The translations under genes and the position numbers were made by a program. DNA of 64,000 nucleotides from Paenibacillus peoriae. Lineage in GTDB: Bacteria > Bacillota > Bacilli > Paenibacillales > Paenibacillaceae. Within the stretch, counting starts at the first letter, position 1; each line of letters begins with the position of its first letter. Shown piece after piece: positions 8,306-17,354 of the stretch. A model generated the notes under the pieces. The model had not been told where the DNA came from. It saw nothing but the letters and a program-made list of their open reading frames with translations, and searched no databases. The stretch lies in contig NZ_CP092831.1 of NCBI RefSeq assembly GCF_022531965.1, forward strand, positions 331,001-395,000, in the 5' to 3' direction.

Positions 8306-9015
8306 CGGAGTCTGTTGTGGTTGCGAATCATCTGGTGAAGCAATATGGCAGTAAAAAAGCGTTGGATCAATTGGATGTTGTCATTCCGGCAGGACGCATA
8401 GTAGGCGTGCTTGGACCCAATGGCTGTGGGAAGTCCAGCTTCTTTCGAGCGATCACTGGATTGATTCAGCCAGATGGGGGCGAGCTTCAGGTGTTGGGCC
8501 GACAGCCTGGTTGGGAAACCAACCGGGATATATCCTATCTTCCTGACCGGGCACGCTGGTACCCTAATCATACAGTTCAGCAGACGCTGGAATGGGGGAA
8601 GTCCTTTTTGCCTGGCTTCAATATAAAAGATGCCTATAAACTTGCTGATCATATGGGCGTGGAGTTGGAGTTGAAAATGGCCGGGTTGAGTCGCGGACAG
8701 GAGGCGCGTGTGCTACTGATTTTATGTTTGGCACGTGAGGTTCCACTCATGATTCTGGATGAACCGTTCGCAGGTATTGATGTCCTCTCCAGAGAGGCGA
8801 TTGTGGCCGGGATTATTGATTATTTGGAGGGTCGGCAGCAATCTATACTCATTAGCACGCATGATATTCAGGAAGTGGAAGGCTTGTTTGACTACACGGT
8901 CATGATGGGCCGCGGACGGATCCTATGGTCTGGTGATTCGGATGATCTGCGTGCAGAGCATGGCTCGCTGAATCAGGTGTTCCGCAATTTGTACAAAAAG
9001 GAGTGGAAGGCGTGA
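8302..9015 (+). CDS. ABC transporter ATP-binding protein (YtrB-like)
   Basis: The 237-residue protein is a single ABC ATPase. Walker A is 'GPNGCGKSS', the signature is 'LSRGQEAR' (Arg in place of the usual second Gly), Walker B is 'LMILDEPFAG', and the H-loop His is in 'LISTHDIQEVEG'. It should power the membrane subunit encoded by the next gene. The 4-bp overlap with the regulator and the overlap with the next gene place it in the middle of a tight operon. The likely role is export or envelope-stress response, by analogy with YtrB; the substrate is not known. Confidence 0.9.
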   Translation: MTESVVVANHLVKQYGSKKALDQLDVVIPAGRIVGVLGPNGCGKSSFFRAITGLIQPDGGELQVLGRQPGWETNRDISYLPDRARWYPNHTVQQTLEWGKSFLPGFNIKDAYKLADHMGVELELKMAGLSRGQEARVLLILCLAREVPLMILDEPFAGIDVLSREAIVAGIIDYLEGRQQSILISTHDIQEVEGLFDYTVMMGRGRILWSGDSDDLRAEHGSLNQVFRNLYKKEWKA

Positions 9016-9779
9016 ATTCATCAGGGCTGTTCAAAGATTTAATACGCCATGAATTTCGAAATAAAGGAAGCTGGAGAAAACAGAGCCGCAATCGACTACC
9101 GAGATCGTGGAGACTTGTGTATTTCTCACTATTTCTCATTGCGGCGTTCGCTATTTCCTTGTACTTCGCGCTTCACAACCAACTCGAATTGACAAGGCTG
9201 TGGTATGTGACCCTGGGCTTGCCGTACATGATCATTTTCATGGGTGTGGGAAGTTTGAGACGAGAATGGGAAAATGACACCTACGGATGGTGGCTGACCC
9301 TTCCCTATCCGCGCATGTGGCTGATTAGCGCCAAATGGATTGCGGCAATTCTACAAACCATTGTCGTGATATTGTTCCTGTTTGTGGTGGGTTCTCTGTA
9401 CGCATTGTTCATCTCATCAACGATACAGCCTTATACGCTCGCGGATGCAGCGTGCTTTATTGTAGCTGGATTGAACTGGTTTGTGATGATTATCGCTTTC
9501 ACACCTTTTGTTATTGCGCTGGGCCTTCTGACTGCCAGTACCAAATACAGTACCTTGCGGCCGCTTAGCCCGATACTGTGGATTCTTTTGATGGGTGGCG
9601 GGAGTGTCTTTTATTGGTCGGGCGATCATGGGCTTTATGAGCAGTTTGATCATGCTCAGACAGGACAGTGGTTTTCTTTTACCTGGCATTTCCCGGTTGC
9701 GGTGTTGATCAGTTGGATTGCTGCGTATATATTAATCCGCTTGAACGCTTATTTGTTGGACAAAAAGCTGTCGATTTAG
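9012..9779 (+). CDS. ABC transporter membrane subunit
   Basis: The ~255-residue product has six hydrophobic segments and a basic N-terminal stretch ('KQSRNRLPRSWR') before the first one, consistent with an ABC-2-type permease. I chose the GTG at 9012, eight bases after AAGGAG; an in-frame GTG at 9003 sits inside that binding site. It overlaps the ATPase gene by 4 bp, so the two are translated together and should form one transporter. The substrate is unknown. Confidence 0.8.
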   Translation: MNSSGLFKDLIRHEFRNKGSWRKQSRNRLPRSWRLVYFSLFLIAAFAISLYFALHNQLELTRLWYVTLGLPYMIIFMGVGSLRREWENDTYGWWLTLPYPRMWLISAKWIAAILQTIVVILFLFVVGSLYALFISSTIQPYTLADAACFIVAGLNWFVMIIAFTPFVIALGLLTASTKYSTLRPLSPILWILLMGGGSVFYWSGDHGLYEQFDHAQTGQWFSFTWHFPVAVLISWIAAYILIRLNAYLLDKKLSI

Positions 9780-9819
9780 ACTAGCGTATCCATATGATCT
9801 ATGAGGAAGGAGTTACACC

Positions 9820-10305
9820 ATGACGACGATATTCATATATGCATTGGTAGCTGTTCTGGTGGGCCTGATGATCTGGTTAAGAACCAAGAGACGAAGGGGG
9901 CCGATAAAGGGAAACGGAACCCGGATTCTCCTCCCCTTGTTTATCGCATTCCCGCTTATGATGATGTCTGTGTACCAATTAATGCATATTCCCGGTCAAA
10001 CGTACGCGCCCCCCGCCTTTTGGGAACTGCTGGCTGCCGGGCTATTAGGGGCTCTGTTTGGCTATGTTATTTTGCTGCATACAGCGTATGAAAGACGGTC
10101 TGACGGTCTGATTTATCCCAAGCCGAACCAATATTTTAAATATATTATTATCGCTATTATCCTGATTCGCGTTGTTTTGACCCAGTACCTTAGTAGTTTG
10201 GGTACGTCCGAAATTAGCATGCTGGCAATTACGATGGCGTTGGTGTATATCTCGATCTGGCGAATCGGCAGCTTTATCAAGTTTCGGAGAACGTTATCCG
10301 TATAA
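9820..10305 (+). CDS. CcdC-like (DUF1453) membrane protein
   Basis: The 161-residue protein has five hydrophobic segments and the spacing of the CcdC/DUF1453 family: an 'RTKRRRGPIKGNGTRILLP' loop after the first segment, then 'YERRSDGLIYPKPNQYFKYI' before the fourth. CcdC is linked to cytochrome c maturation in Bacillus, though its job is unclear and paralogues are common. Here it follows the YtrA-like ABC genes by 40 bp with its own AAGGAG site, so it is probably the last gene of that operon. The family call is from pattern memory, hence moderate confidence. Confidence 0.65.
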   Translation: MTTIFIYALVAVLVGLMIWLRTKRRRGPIKGNGTRILLPLFIAFPLMMMSVYQLMHIPGQTYAPPAFWELLAAGLLGALFGYVILLHTAYERRSDGLIYPKPNQYFKYIIIAIILIRVVLTQYLSSLGTSEISMLAITMALVYISIWRIGSFIKFRRTLSV

Positions 10306-10339
10306 CAATAGCAGTGGGGTTAACAGCGGCTTACTATTC

Positions 10340-10380
10340 AAAAAGCGTTCATTCGCTTGCCGATAGGAGCCGCTTTTTTG
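10340..10380 (+). terminator. Terminator of the YtrA-like operon
   Basis: AAAAGCG pairs with CGCTTTT across a ~26-nt interior and is followed by a T-run. The rest of the gap to 10637 contains a G-run (near 10485) and AT-rich sequence but no gene that I can support. Confidence 0.6.
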
Positions 10381-10637
10381 AGTTTCGGCATTAGCAAGTT
10401 ATCACACATTGTTATTGCTCCCCATATCCTTTATTCTAAGGCTTGTGGCTTGCATTGTAGCAGTACAAATATAAATTTTGAAAGGGGGGGTATTGAGGTT
10501 TCAAAAGATTTAAATGGGGTTTAAAGTTAGGTATGCGGGGAAAAATTGCTTTTTCGTGATTAGGTGTAACTTTATTAGTTACATAAAAAGGAATTGTATT
10601 CATATTCTATTTTACAGGTTGAGAGGGGCTTACATTC

Positions 10638-11858
10638 ATGAAAAAACATACGGTTACTGCTGCACTCGCTGGTTTGCTTGTTCTGTCTTCTGCTGTACCG
10701 GCTTTAGCGGCCGAGGTAAAACCTGATACGGGTATTCAGGTTTGGGTAGATGGCAAGAAGGAGGCTTACAAAATTGCACCTATCGTGAGAAATAAGCAGG
10801 TCTTAATTCCCCTGAGACAATTGGCCTCCAGTTTGGGAATTCCGTTGGATGCCAAGCATATTACATTCAATACGGCGCGACAAAGCACGACCATCCGATA
10901 TGATCAGGCGACGGTTGTACTGGTGTCTGGCAGTCCGGAAGCGCAAATCAACGGGATTAAAGTGCCACTGTCCACCTCGACCATCTTGACCAAGCAAGGG
11001 GTAACCTATGTACCGGTTGATGTCGTCAAAGAAGCCTGGGGCAAGCAAGTGATTTGGGACCCGGCCAGTCAGACCTTGCAAATCGGGGTGAACAATAAGG
11101 ATAAGGTTGTAGAGATTCTGAAGAGCTTTGAAACGGGCGATACGAAAGCAGCTGAAGCTTGGATCAGCAAGGATCAGTACATTCAGCATAATCCGAGCTT
11201 TGCTAGCGGGAGAGATGCCTTTTTGCAAGGGATTAGCCAATCAAAGGGAGCCAATGTGCTTGTTGAAATCCAGCGGGTTATTCAGGATGGCAATGTTGTA
11301 GCAGTACATTATAAAAAGTCCATCGCAGGGAAAACAAGCATTGCTTTTGATATTTTCCGCTTCGATAGCAATGGTAAAATTGTTGAGCATTGGGACAACG
11401 TGCAAGACTCGGCTCCAGCCAATCCAAGCGGACACACCATGATTGATGGAGCAACACAAATCGCGGATTTCAACCAAACGGAGACCAACAAAGCGCTAAT
11501 CCGCAAGTTTGTGGATGATGTCCTAGTTGGCAAAAATCGTGCTGCATTGGAAAGTTATTATAATGGTGATCAGTACATTCAGCATAACCCTCTTTTTGGT
11601 GACGGTGTATCCAAATTGAAGCAAGCATTTTCCGCAGCGGGAAGCCAAGGAGCTTCTTTTGGATATGATCAGGTTCACATGGTCATCGGAGAAGGCAACT
11701 TCGTGCTGGTTGTGAGTGAGTTGACATCGCCTAAGGGAACTTCAGCCGCTGTCTATGATCTGTTCCGGGTAGAGAACGGCAAGGTAGCGGAACATTGGGA
11801 CGTAGTTCAGGAGGTTCCAGCTAAAACAGAGTGGAAAAATACAAACGGCAAGTTTTAA
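10638..11858 (+). CDS. Secreted stalk-domain protein with two NTF2/SnoaL-like domains
   Basis: The 406-residue protein has a signal peptide (MKKHTVTAALAG to PALAAE, ~25 residues) and then a copper-amine-oxidase-N-like stalk domain (~30-145; 'VLIPLRQLASSLG', 'YVPVDVVKEAWG'), common in surface proteins of Paenibacillus. Two NTF2/SnoaL-like domains follow (~155-265 and ~285-400). Both carry 'DQYIQHNP' and '(V/A)EHWD(N/V)VQ', so they arose by duplication. Such domains bind small hydrophobic ligands or catalyse simple reactions; here the activity is unknown. The gene stands alone behind a GAGAGGGG site. Confidence 0.8.
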   Translation: MKKHTVTAALAGLLVLSSAVPALAAEVKPDTGIQVWVDGKKEAYKIAPIVRNKQVLIPLRQLASSLGIPLDAKHITFNTARQSTTIRYDQATVVLVSGSPEAQINGIKVPLSTSTILTKQGVTYVPVDVVKEAWGKQVIWDPASQTLQIGVNNKDKVVEILKSFETGDTKAAEAWISKDQYIQHNPSFASGRDAFLQGISQSKGANVLVEIQRVIQDGNVVAVHYKKSIAGKTSIAFDIFRFDSNGKIVEHWDNVQDSAPANPSGHTMIDGATQIADFNQTETNKALIRKFVDDVLVGKNRAALESYYNGDQYIQHNPLFGDGVSKLKQAFSAAGSQGASFGYDQVHMVIGEGNFVLVVSELTSPKGTSAAVYDLFRVENGKVAEHWDVVQEVPAKTEWKNTNGKF

Positions 11859-11951
11859 AAAAGTGCGTTTGGAGTAAGGCCTGATTGGCATGCTTTCCTA
11901 ATCGTCCTCTTCCTGTTAAAATGATGCAAACTTATAACAGGAGGTTGGACG

Positions 11952-12629
11952 ATGGAAGGCTTGAAGCAACGTGTGGGCTGCCTGCATGCACATCACTCGA
12001 ACATAGCCTATGTGGAACGAGCTTTGGCTTCTTATGAGGTGGAGCTGATACATTTTGTGGACCCTGGGCTTATGCGCCGGATCTCGTCAGACCCGCATTT
12101 TTCTGCGGACGATGCCAGTCGCAAGGTAGAAGAGCAACTGAGATGGATTGCTCAAAGCGACATAGACGTTATTTTGATAACGTGCACGAATTATATTGTT
12201 TTGGCAGAAAAGGCTCAATTGCCCCTGTCTACACCAGTAATTGCGCTGGATGAGCCCTTTTTTCATGAGATATGCGATGATTTGCTGCCACGGACCTTGG
12301 TATTCACGAATCCGGCTACTGTAGAGGGAACGATGAAGCGTCTTTATCATACGGCTGCTCTGTTAGGCAAACCGGATATCTCTTCTTGGATAGAGGTCAA
12401 GGTGGTGGAGGACGCTTTTGAATTGATTATGCAGGGACGTGAAGACGAGTATAAGGAACTGCTGGTTCGTTCGCTGTATGAGCTAAGGGAGGCTGATCCA
12501 AGCAGAGGGCTGGCTGTAGCACAGTTGTCTATGGTTGATGCTGCGTTACAAGTGGAGCTGGAGACGGGGCAAACGGTTGGTAATCCCTTACGGTCGTTGT
12601 CGAATTCAATTGAGGACTTGTTAGGTTAA
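11952..12629 (+). CDS. Aspartate/glutamate racemase-like protein
   Basis: The 225-residue protein resembles the Asp/Glu racemase superfamily. The second catalytic-Cys motif is visible ('DVILITCTNYIVLAE', residues ~73-87), followed by 'STPVIALDEP'. The first Cys sits in 'RVGCLHAHHSN', where the family usually has a Thr/Ser/Asn-rich loop, so this may be a divergent member rather than a true racemase. The start has AGGAGG with good spacing. A strong terminator follows, so the gene is single. The substrate is unknown. Confidence 0.65.
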   Translation: MEGLKQRVGCLHAHHSNIAYVERALASYEVELIHFVDPGLMRRISSDPHFSADDASRKVEEQLRWIAQSDIDVILITCTNYIVLAEKAQLPLSTPVIALDEPFFHEICDDLLPRTLVFTNPATVEGTMKRLYHTAALLGKPDISSWIEVKVVEDAFELIMQGREDEYKELLVRSLYELREADPSRGLAVAQLSMVDAALQVELETGQTVGNPLRSLSNSIEDLLG

Positions 12630-12640
12630 AAAGTATAACC

Positions 12641-12688
12641 AAAAGAACTTCCAACCCGTGTACTGGGACTGTGGAAGTTCTTTTTTTG
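12641..12688 (+). terminator. Terminator after the racemase-like gene
   Basis: AAAAGAACTTCCA pairs with TGGAAGTTCTTTT and is followed by a T-run. It may also serve the convergent LacI gene, because the A-run on the left reads as T on the minus strand. Confidence 0.9.
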
Positions 12689-12722
12689 GAGGTCGGCGAG
12701 CAGGTTACTTCTGCGTTGCTCA

Positions 12723-13727
12723 TCACAGATTCTGTTGATCTTGGGTGATGAATACTGCGCCTGCTGATTCTCTTTGGACAAGCGTAACGTATAAACGTTC
12801 ATGCTCCACGTCTTCCCCGGCGATGATTTTGAGAACTTGTTCGGCAGCTACAGCGCCCCATTTACGTTTGGAGTAGTCAATCGTTGTCAGACGGGGCTGA
12901 ATATATTGCGCCAGCTCGATATTATCAAAGCCGACGATATGAATATCCTTGCCAATCGTCAGCTCTGACTGAGCCATTCGATTGTAAAAGCCCACTGCCA
13001 TTTCATCATTGAGACAAAATACGGCTACAGGTTCTAAACCCGGGCCAACTTGTTGCTGCAAAATGATTTCCGCCGCCTGTTCGCCGCCCGATTTCTCAAA
13101 ATCGCCGTAAATTTCAATCATTTCAGCGACGCCGCTACGCTCAATGGTCTGCTTGACCGCCTGCATCCGTTGCCATGAATCGTAAGAACCTTCTGGTCCG
13201 GTAACCACATAAAGCTTACGGTGTCCCAATTCCAATAGATGTTCTATGGCGAGAGCGGCGCCTGCTTTGTTATCCAGCAGCACCTGGTTAATGTTAGGAT
13301 GATTCAGTTCACGGTCCAACACGACAACTTTATGTCCTCGCTCGGCGTAGTTCAGTAGCTCCTGACTTTCAAACGTCTGATCCAGCACAATGGCGCCGTC
13401 AATCATGCGTTCCGGCAGCATTCGGTGAGACTGCTTACCGCTACATACGATGAGATCATAGCCCTTGCGGTTCAAAATTTCCTTGATGCCGTACAGTAAA
13501 TCTCCATAAACGTCTCCACGAAAATCAGTTAGGAAAACGCCAATAATTTTGGTCTGCCTTTTCTTGAGATTACGTGCGGCGGCATTGGGCACATAGTTAA
13601 GCTCTTTGGCAATGGCTAAAATACGTGCGCAAGTTTCTTCTGTTACCTTATCGCTACCATTCAAGGCATATGAAACGGTAGATATGGAAACGCCCGCCTG
13701 TTTGGCGATATCTTTAATGCTGACCAC
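12723..13727 (-). CDS. LacI-family regulator of the beta-glucan locus
   Basis: The 334-residue protein has the LacI helix-turn-helix at its start ('IKDIAKQAGVSISTVSYALN') and hinge helix 'VPNAAARNLKKR', then a periplasmic-binding-protein-like sugar domain ending in 'PRLTTIDYSKRKWGAVAAEQ'. The GTG at 13727 follows AGGAGGTG by seven bases. It lies 3' of the GH94 and GH3 genes on the same strand with a 160-bp gap, so it may have its own promoter. The two identical GAAACGTTTC palindromes in the divergent region at 19.66 and 19.85 kb have the central CG typical of LacI-family operators and are its likely targets. The inducer is probably an imported oligoglucan. Confidence 0.9.
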   Translation of the reverse strand: MVSIKDIAKQAGVSISTVSYALNGSDKVTEETCARILAIAKELNYVPNAAARNLKKRQTKIIGVFLTDFRGDVYGDLLYGIKEILNRKGYDLIVCSGKQSHRMLPERMIDGAIVLDQTFESQELLNYAERGHKVVVLDRELNHPNINQVLLDNKAGAALAIEHLLELGHRKLYVVTGPEGSYDSWQRMQAVKQTIERSGVAEMIEIYGDFEKSGGEQAAEIILQQQVGPGLEPVAVFCLNDEMAVGFYNRMAQSELTIGKDIHIVGFDNIELAQYIQPRLTTIDYSKRKWGAVAAEQVLKIIAGEDVEHERLYVTLVQRESAGAVFITQDQQNL

Positions 13728-13823
13728 ATCGTCACCTCCTTGTCGTCCGTCTTATCATTGCTATTGTATATTCATTATTAACCACATATCTATTCCAAAT
13801 GTCGTAGTCCTACACCTAAGCAG

Positions 13824-13857
13824 CAAAGGGCGATCCCGCAAGATCGCCATCCCTTTG
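13824..13857 (-). other. Stem-loop between GH94 and LacI genes
   Basis: GCGATC (13830-13835) pairs with GATCGC (13842-13847), with outer CAAAGG/CCCTTTG pairing. There is no T-run on the minus-strand side, so it is not a classic terminator. It may stabilise the 3' end of the GH3-GH94 message. Confidence 0.5.
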
Positions 13858-13888
13858 TTGCCTATACCAGATTAGCATCAAAAACTCT

Positions 13889-16800
13889 TTATAAAATAAT
13901 CTCCAGACGATGTACACCATCATGCTCTGCTAACGTCTGCTCGAAAACCTCGCGTTTGATGCGTAAGGCACCGGAGCGGTAGCGATTATCGCCGGCTGGC
14001 TCGCTTTCCAGTGGTGTTCCATTCAATACTACACGGCCCTGCTCACCGCCAGTATGCTCTTGCAACATACGGTAGACGAAGGTGATCGGTTTCCCTGCAA
14101 AGGAAAACTTAAATTCCAATCCGTCGAGATGATCCGGCAGCACAGGGTCCAGGATCAGGTCTTCGCCTGACTGACGAACACCAAGGACATTCGATATCAG
14201 CTGATTCATATAGATTCCCGGACCGCTGGAATAGATTCTCCAACCGCCTTTGACGGGTACGGCTCCTTCACGCAGTTCACCAAACCGTTCCTGTGCTTCA
14301 TAGCGGGAATTAAATTTACCGTCCGAGCTACTGAAATAGGCGTTGCTTTGGCGCCATTCGGCATTCGGTACGGACGCACGGATGCCGACCGGATTGATGA
14401 GCTTCAAGCTATGCCAAGCGTCATCCTTGCGTCCCAACTTGGCCATCGCTTCCGCAAAGCGGATATGGGCATGCACATATTGCAGCCCGACTTCACGTCC
14501 AAAGTTGGCCGCTTGCTCTGCGCGCTTGAAGTGCGAGCTCACACCGCCATCATACTGTGCAGGACGGTTCATCAGACGCACACCATCCGGGCAGAGGAAC
14601 TGCTCACGGATGAGTTGCTCATGAGCCAATGCTTGCTCAGGCGTGAGCAGCTGGCTGATCATGCTGCGCGTCATCGGCAGCAAGCGGTAATGGATTCCCG
14701 TCTCAGTGTCAGACGGATGGAGCATCAGCTTAGGTTGACCGGGCTCTTCCATATACACGAAGCCCGGAATAATTCCGCTCTCCAGCATGTAGCGGTTGAA
14801 GTCTTTACGGATGCCATTGGCCATCTGATGTAGATCTTGTGCAATCTTGTCGGCTTCGCTTACTACACCCGCGGGGGCCTGCTCCAAAGCTGCAGCAAAG
14901 TTACTAATAACTTGGTAGGTGAGTGCAACCGTCCAGCTGCTCGCCATGTATTGCTTCAGCTGTGCATTGGCTGGCTGGAGGGTATCGTCCCAATCGCCGT
15001 CGCCATAGGCCGACAAATACGTATCATGCAGGAAATTATCTCGAATGTATTCGATTTCCTTCAGGGCATGTTCCATGAGAGTCGCGGTCTGCTTGGTATA
15101 ATCGAAAGTATGTCGATGGGTGTAAGGTACATTTTCTTCCAGAATACTGTAATCACGGGTAGCGGTCAAATAATCGCCCAGTACCTTGAGCGGCCAGACG
15201 ATAATATCCCCATGGCTTTCTTCTTGCTGCACGTGAGTATAGTTGTCAAACATAAACCATTGCGGCCAGTTTCCGCTGTCCTCGTACTGATGGCTGAAGA
15301 CAGTCAGCAGAATGGAACGAACCTCATCGAACTTTTGCACAGCTGAGAAATATTCCACAGGCCCCTGACACACATCGCGTGTTCCCCAGGCTGCACCGCC
15401 GTATTGCTCCAGACCGTGAGGTACAGAATAGTGAACGAGCATATTATGGGTGTACCACCAAGCCACTGCGTTCACACGGAACAGCTCGCTTGTTTCATGT
15501 TGACCCAGCGATAGATGGAAACCGTTCATAAGCTCAGCAAAATATGCCCGATAGTGCTCGCGCTCATCTTCAAAGGAAGCGTGACGCTCTTTGTGTGCTG
15601 ATTCTTGCCCGGCTGAAAGTCCATTCAGCCAACCCTGCACGGTGCAGGTCCATTCGCTGCTGTCACCCAGCTCTAGCACAACCAGAGATGCATCAGGGGA
15701 AGCATTACCCTGTAGCAGTGCGTGAGCATCGCTCACATGCTGTAATGGAGCGCCTTCTATGTGCATTCGGTACAGCAGGTCGGGATAGGCTTCGGCACTC
15801 AGGGAAGCAGAGTCTGCCCGGAAGAGTAGGGCGTCGCCTTCACGTTCCATATGAAACGGAAGCTCATATTCGTTCACATGCATAGACATTTGCTGAGTGA
15901 TGAGGAACGGATAGGTTTTGCCACTTGCCGCACGCATGTGAAGCCGTACTTCTGGGCTATCGGCATTCGTATAGTTTGTAATAATGAATGTATCGTCAGC
16001 CGTTTTGTAGTACCAGCGCACATAATTAAAGCCAATCTCGAACAGGGAAGGCATCGTGAGCAGGCGGTATTTCCCTTGGATTCCGACATAAATGCGCTGA
16101 CCGGATGTCTTGGGAATATTGAGCGCATTACGCGCGTTGGTAATCATTTTGTTGAAATTCGTATTGCCGATTACGAGCTGGGAATTGAACACCCCGTACA
16201 TATAGGAGGTGGTTGTAATGGTTTCTTCCTTACCTCCTGAGTAATGCCCGCCCATTAAAATGTGCCCGTGGGGACGCTCTACACGAAGCTCTTTGGATTT
16301 GAGTACAACATGCTCATAGCTGTCCGTGAAAAAGGAAAGGAGTTTATTGCCATCCCGTTCTTCTTCCTGCCGTTTGGGGAAAAGTTGATTCACTTCGGCA
16401 TCGGTGAAGTCCAGCGTACGCAGCGGCTCACCGATGGTTTGAGCTGGAGCCACACGCCCTGCCTGAAGATCACTTGCCGCGTGTGTCGGTATGCTGGTCT
16501 CAGAGGCGTCTGCTAGAACGGAAGTTACTTCGTCGCGTGCCTTTGTCACCAGTTCCTGATACTCCAGCTTTGTCACTGCGGCTGGATGATTGGGCTGGAA
16601 CAGACCGTAAAAAGTAAAGCGAGCTTCCCCGGCAAGTTCCACTCGCTCGGACTGCAATGCGGTATAGGCGAATTCGTATTGGTATACTTCATTGGCGAGC
16701 GAGTCGCGACGGAGTGCTTCCGGCTCATTCGTTTCCTTGTACGATAGTCCAAAGAACTGAAATCCGTCTGTTGAGTACCCAACAGTGCGGGTTAACGAGC

Positions 16801-17329
16801 CTTGTTGAATGTATGGGAATGCCTGACTTTGAGGCTGGTTTTGACGTGAGCAAACGGTATAGCCTCTTTGTTCATCATAGTAGATGGTGTGGTCAATATA
16901 TTGAGACAAATAAGCTTCATTACTGCGTACAGCAGCGGTATCGGCAATGCCGATATCCTGACCGTACACGACATCTGCTTCCACGTCATCGCCCTGTAGG
17001 GTTACATCCCAGAACCATACTCCCAGGCGGCTTAGCGTGAAGGTCACCTGATAGCCTACACCAGCGGTGAAACCTTCCCAAATAATCTGCTGATCTGTTT
17101 GTCGAATTACTCCCGGTGAGCGAACTCCAAGCAGGGGAGTGATACTTACACCGGATGGACGGTACAATCTCAAGTACAGATTGTTCAGGGAACCATCGAC
17201 TGAATTGGTCAACAGCTGGTTGATCATCGTTGAGCCATGGGCGATCTTATACACATCACCGCTGCTCAAGAAGGTAAAAGACAGGTCGCCGGCCCGCAGC
17301 AAAATATTTTGATCCAGACTTGTATTCAT
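13889..17329 (-). CDS. GH94 phosphorylase, probable 1,2-beta-oligoglucan phosphorylase
   Basis: The ~1146-residue protein is a GH94 enzyme: a large N-terminal beta-sandwich, then an (alpha/alpha)6 barrel from about residue 620 with 'AWWYTHNMLVHYSVPHG', 'AAWGTRDVCQGP' and 'YGDGDWDDTLQPAN' (catalytic Asp near 775), and a C-terminal beta domain. Its length is well above cellobiose phosphorylase (~800) and matches the ~1100-residue 1,2-beta-oligoglucan phosphorylases such as Listeria innocua Lin1839. It should split 1,2-beta-glucan oligomers with phosphate to give glucose 1-phosphate. No signal peptide, so it is cytoplasmic. It starts 25 bp after the GH3 gene. The specificity is inferred from length and neighbours. 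Confidence 0.8.
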   Translation of the reverse strand: MNTSLDQNILLRAGDLSFTFLSSGDVYKIAHGSTMINQLLTNSVDGSLNNLYLRLYRPSGVSITPLLGVRSPGVIRQTDQQIIWEGFTAGVGYQVTFTLSRLGVWFWDVTLQGDDVEADVVYGQDIGIADTAAVRSNEAYLSQYIDHTIYYDEQRGYTVCSRQNQPQSQAFPYIQQGSLTRTVGYSTDGFQFFGLSYKETNEPEALRRDSLANEVYQYEFAYTALQSERVELAGEARFTFYGLFQPNHPAAVTKLEYQELVTKARDEVTSVLADASETSIPTHAASDLQAGRVAPAQTIGEPLRTLDFTDAEVNQLFPKRQEEERDGNKLLSFFTDSYEHVVLKSKELRVERPHGHILMGGHYSGGKEETITTTSYMYGVFNSQLVIGNTNFNKMITNARNALNIPKTSGQRIYVGIQGKYRLLTMPSLFEIGFNYVRWYYKTADDTFIITNYTNADSPEVRLHMRAASGKTYPFLITQQMSMHVNEYELPFHMEREGDALLFRADSASLSAEAYPDLLYRMHIEGAPLQHVSDAHALLQGNASPDASLVVLELGDSSEWTCTVQGWLNGLSAGQESAHKERHASFEDEREHYRAYFAELMNGFHLSLGQHETSELFRVNAVAWWYTHNMLVHYSVPHGLEQYGGAAWGTRDVCQGPVEYFSAVQKFDEVRSILLTVFSHQYEDSGNWPQWFMFDNYTHVQQEESHGDIIVWPLKVLGDYLTATRDYSILEENVPYTHRHTFDYTKQTATLMEHALKEIEYIRDNFLHDTYLSAYGDGDWDDTLQPANAQLKQYMASSWTVALTYQVISNFAAALEQAPAGVVSEADKIAQDLHQMANGIRKDFNRYMLESGIIPGFVYMEEPGQPKLMLHPSDTETGIHYRLLPMTRSMISQLLTPEQALAHEQLIREQFLCPDGVRLMNRPAQYDGGVSSHFKRAEQAANFGREVGLQYVHAHIRFAEAMAKLGRKDDAWHSLKLINPVGIRASVPNAEWRQSNAYFSSSDGKFNSRYEAQERFGELREGAVPVKGGWRIYSSGPGIYMNQLISNVLGVRQSGEDLILDPVLPDHLDGLEFKFSFAGKPITFVYRMLQEHTGGEQGRVVLNGTPLESEPAGDNRYRSGALRIKREVFEQTLAEHDGVHRLEIIL

Positions 17330-17354
17330 CAAAGGGAACGCCTCACTTTCTTGT

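Noticed and set aside
13824..13857. A terminator between GH94 and LacI genes
   Set aside because: The stem is clear but there is no T-run on the minus-strand side, so it is listed only as a stem-loop.
14343..17040. Several long plus-strand frames inside the GH94 gene
   Set aside because: They are shadows of a biased, well-conserved coding strand; composition is Cys/Arg/His-rich and no start signal is present.
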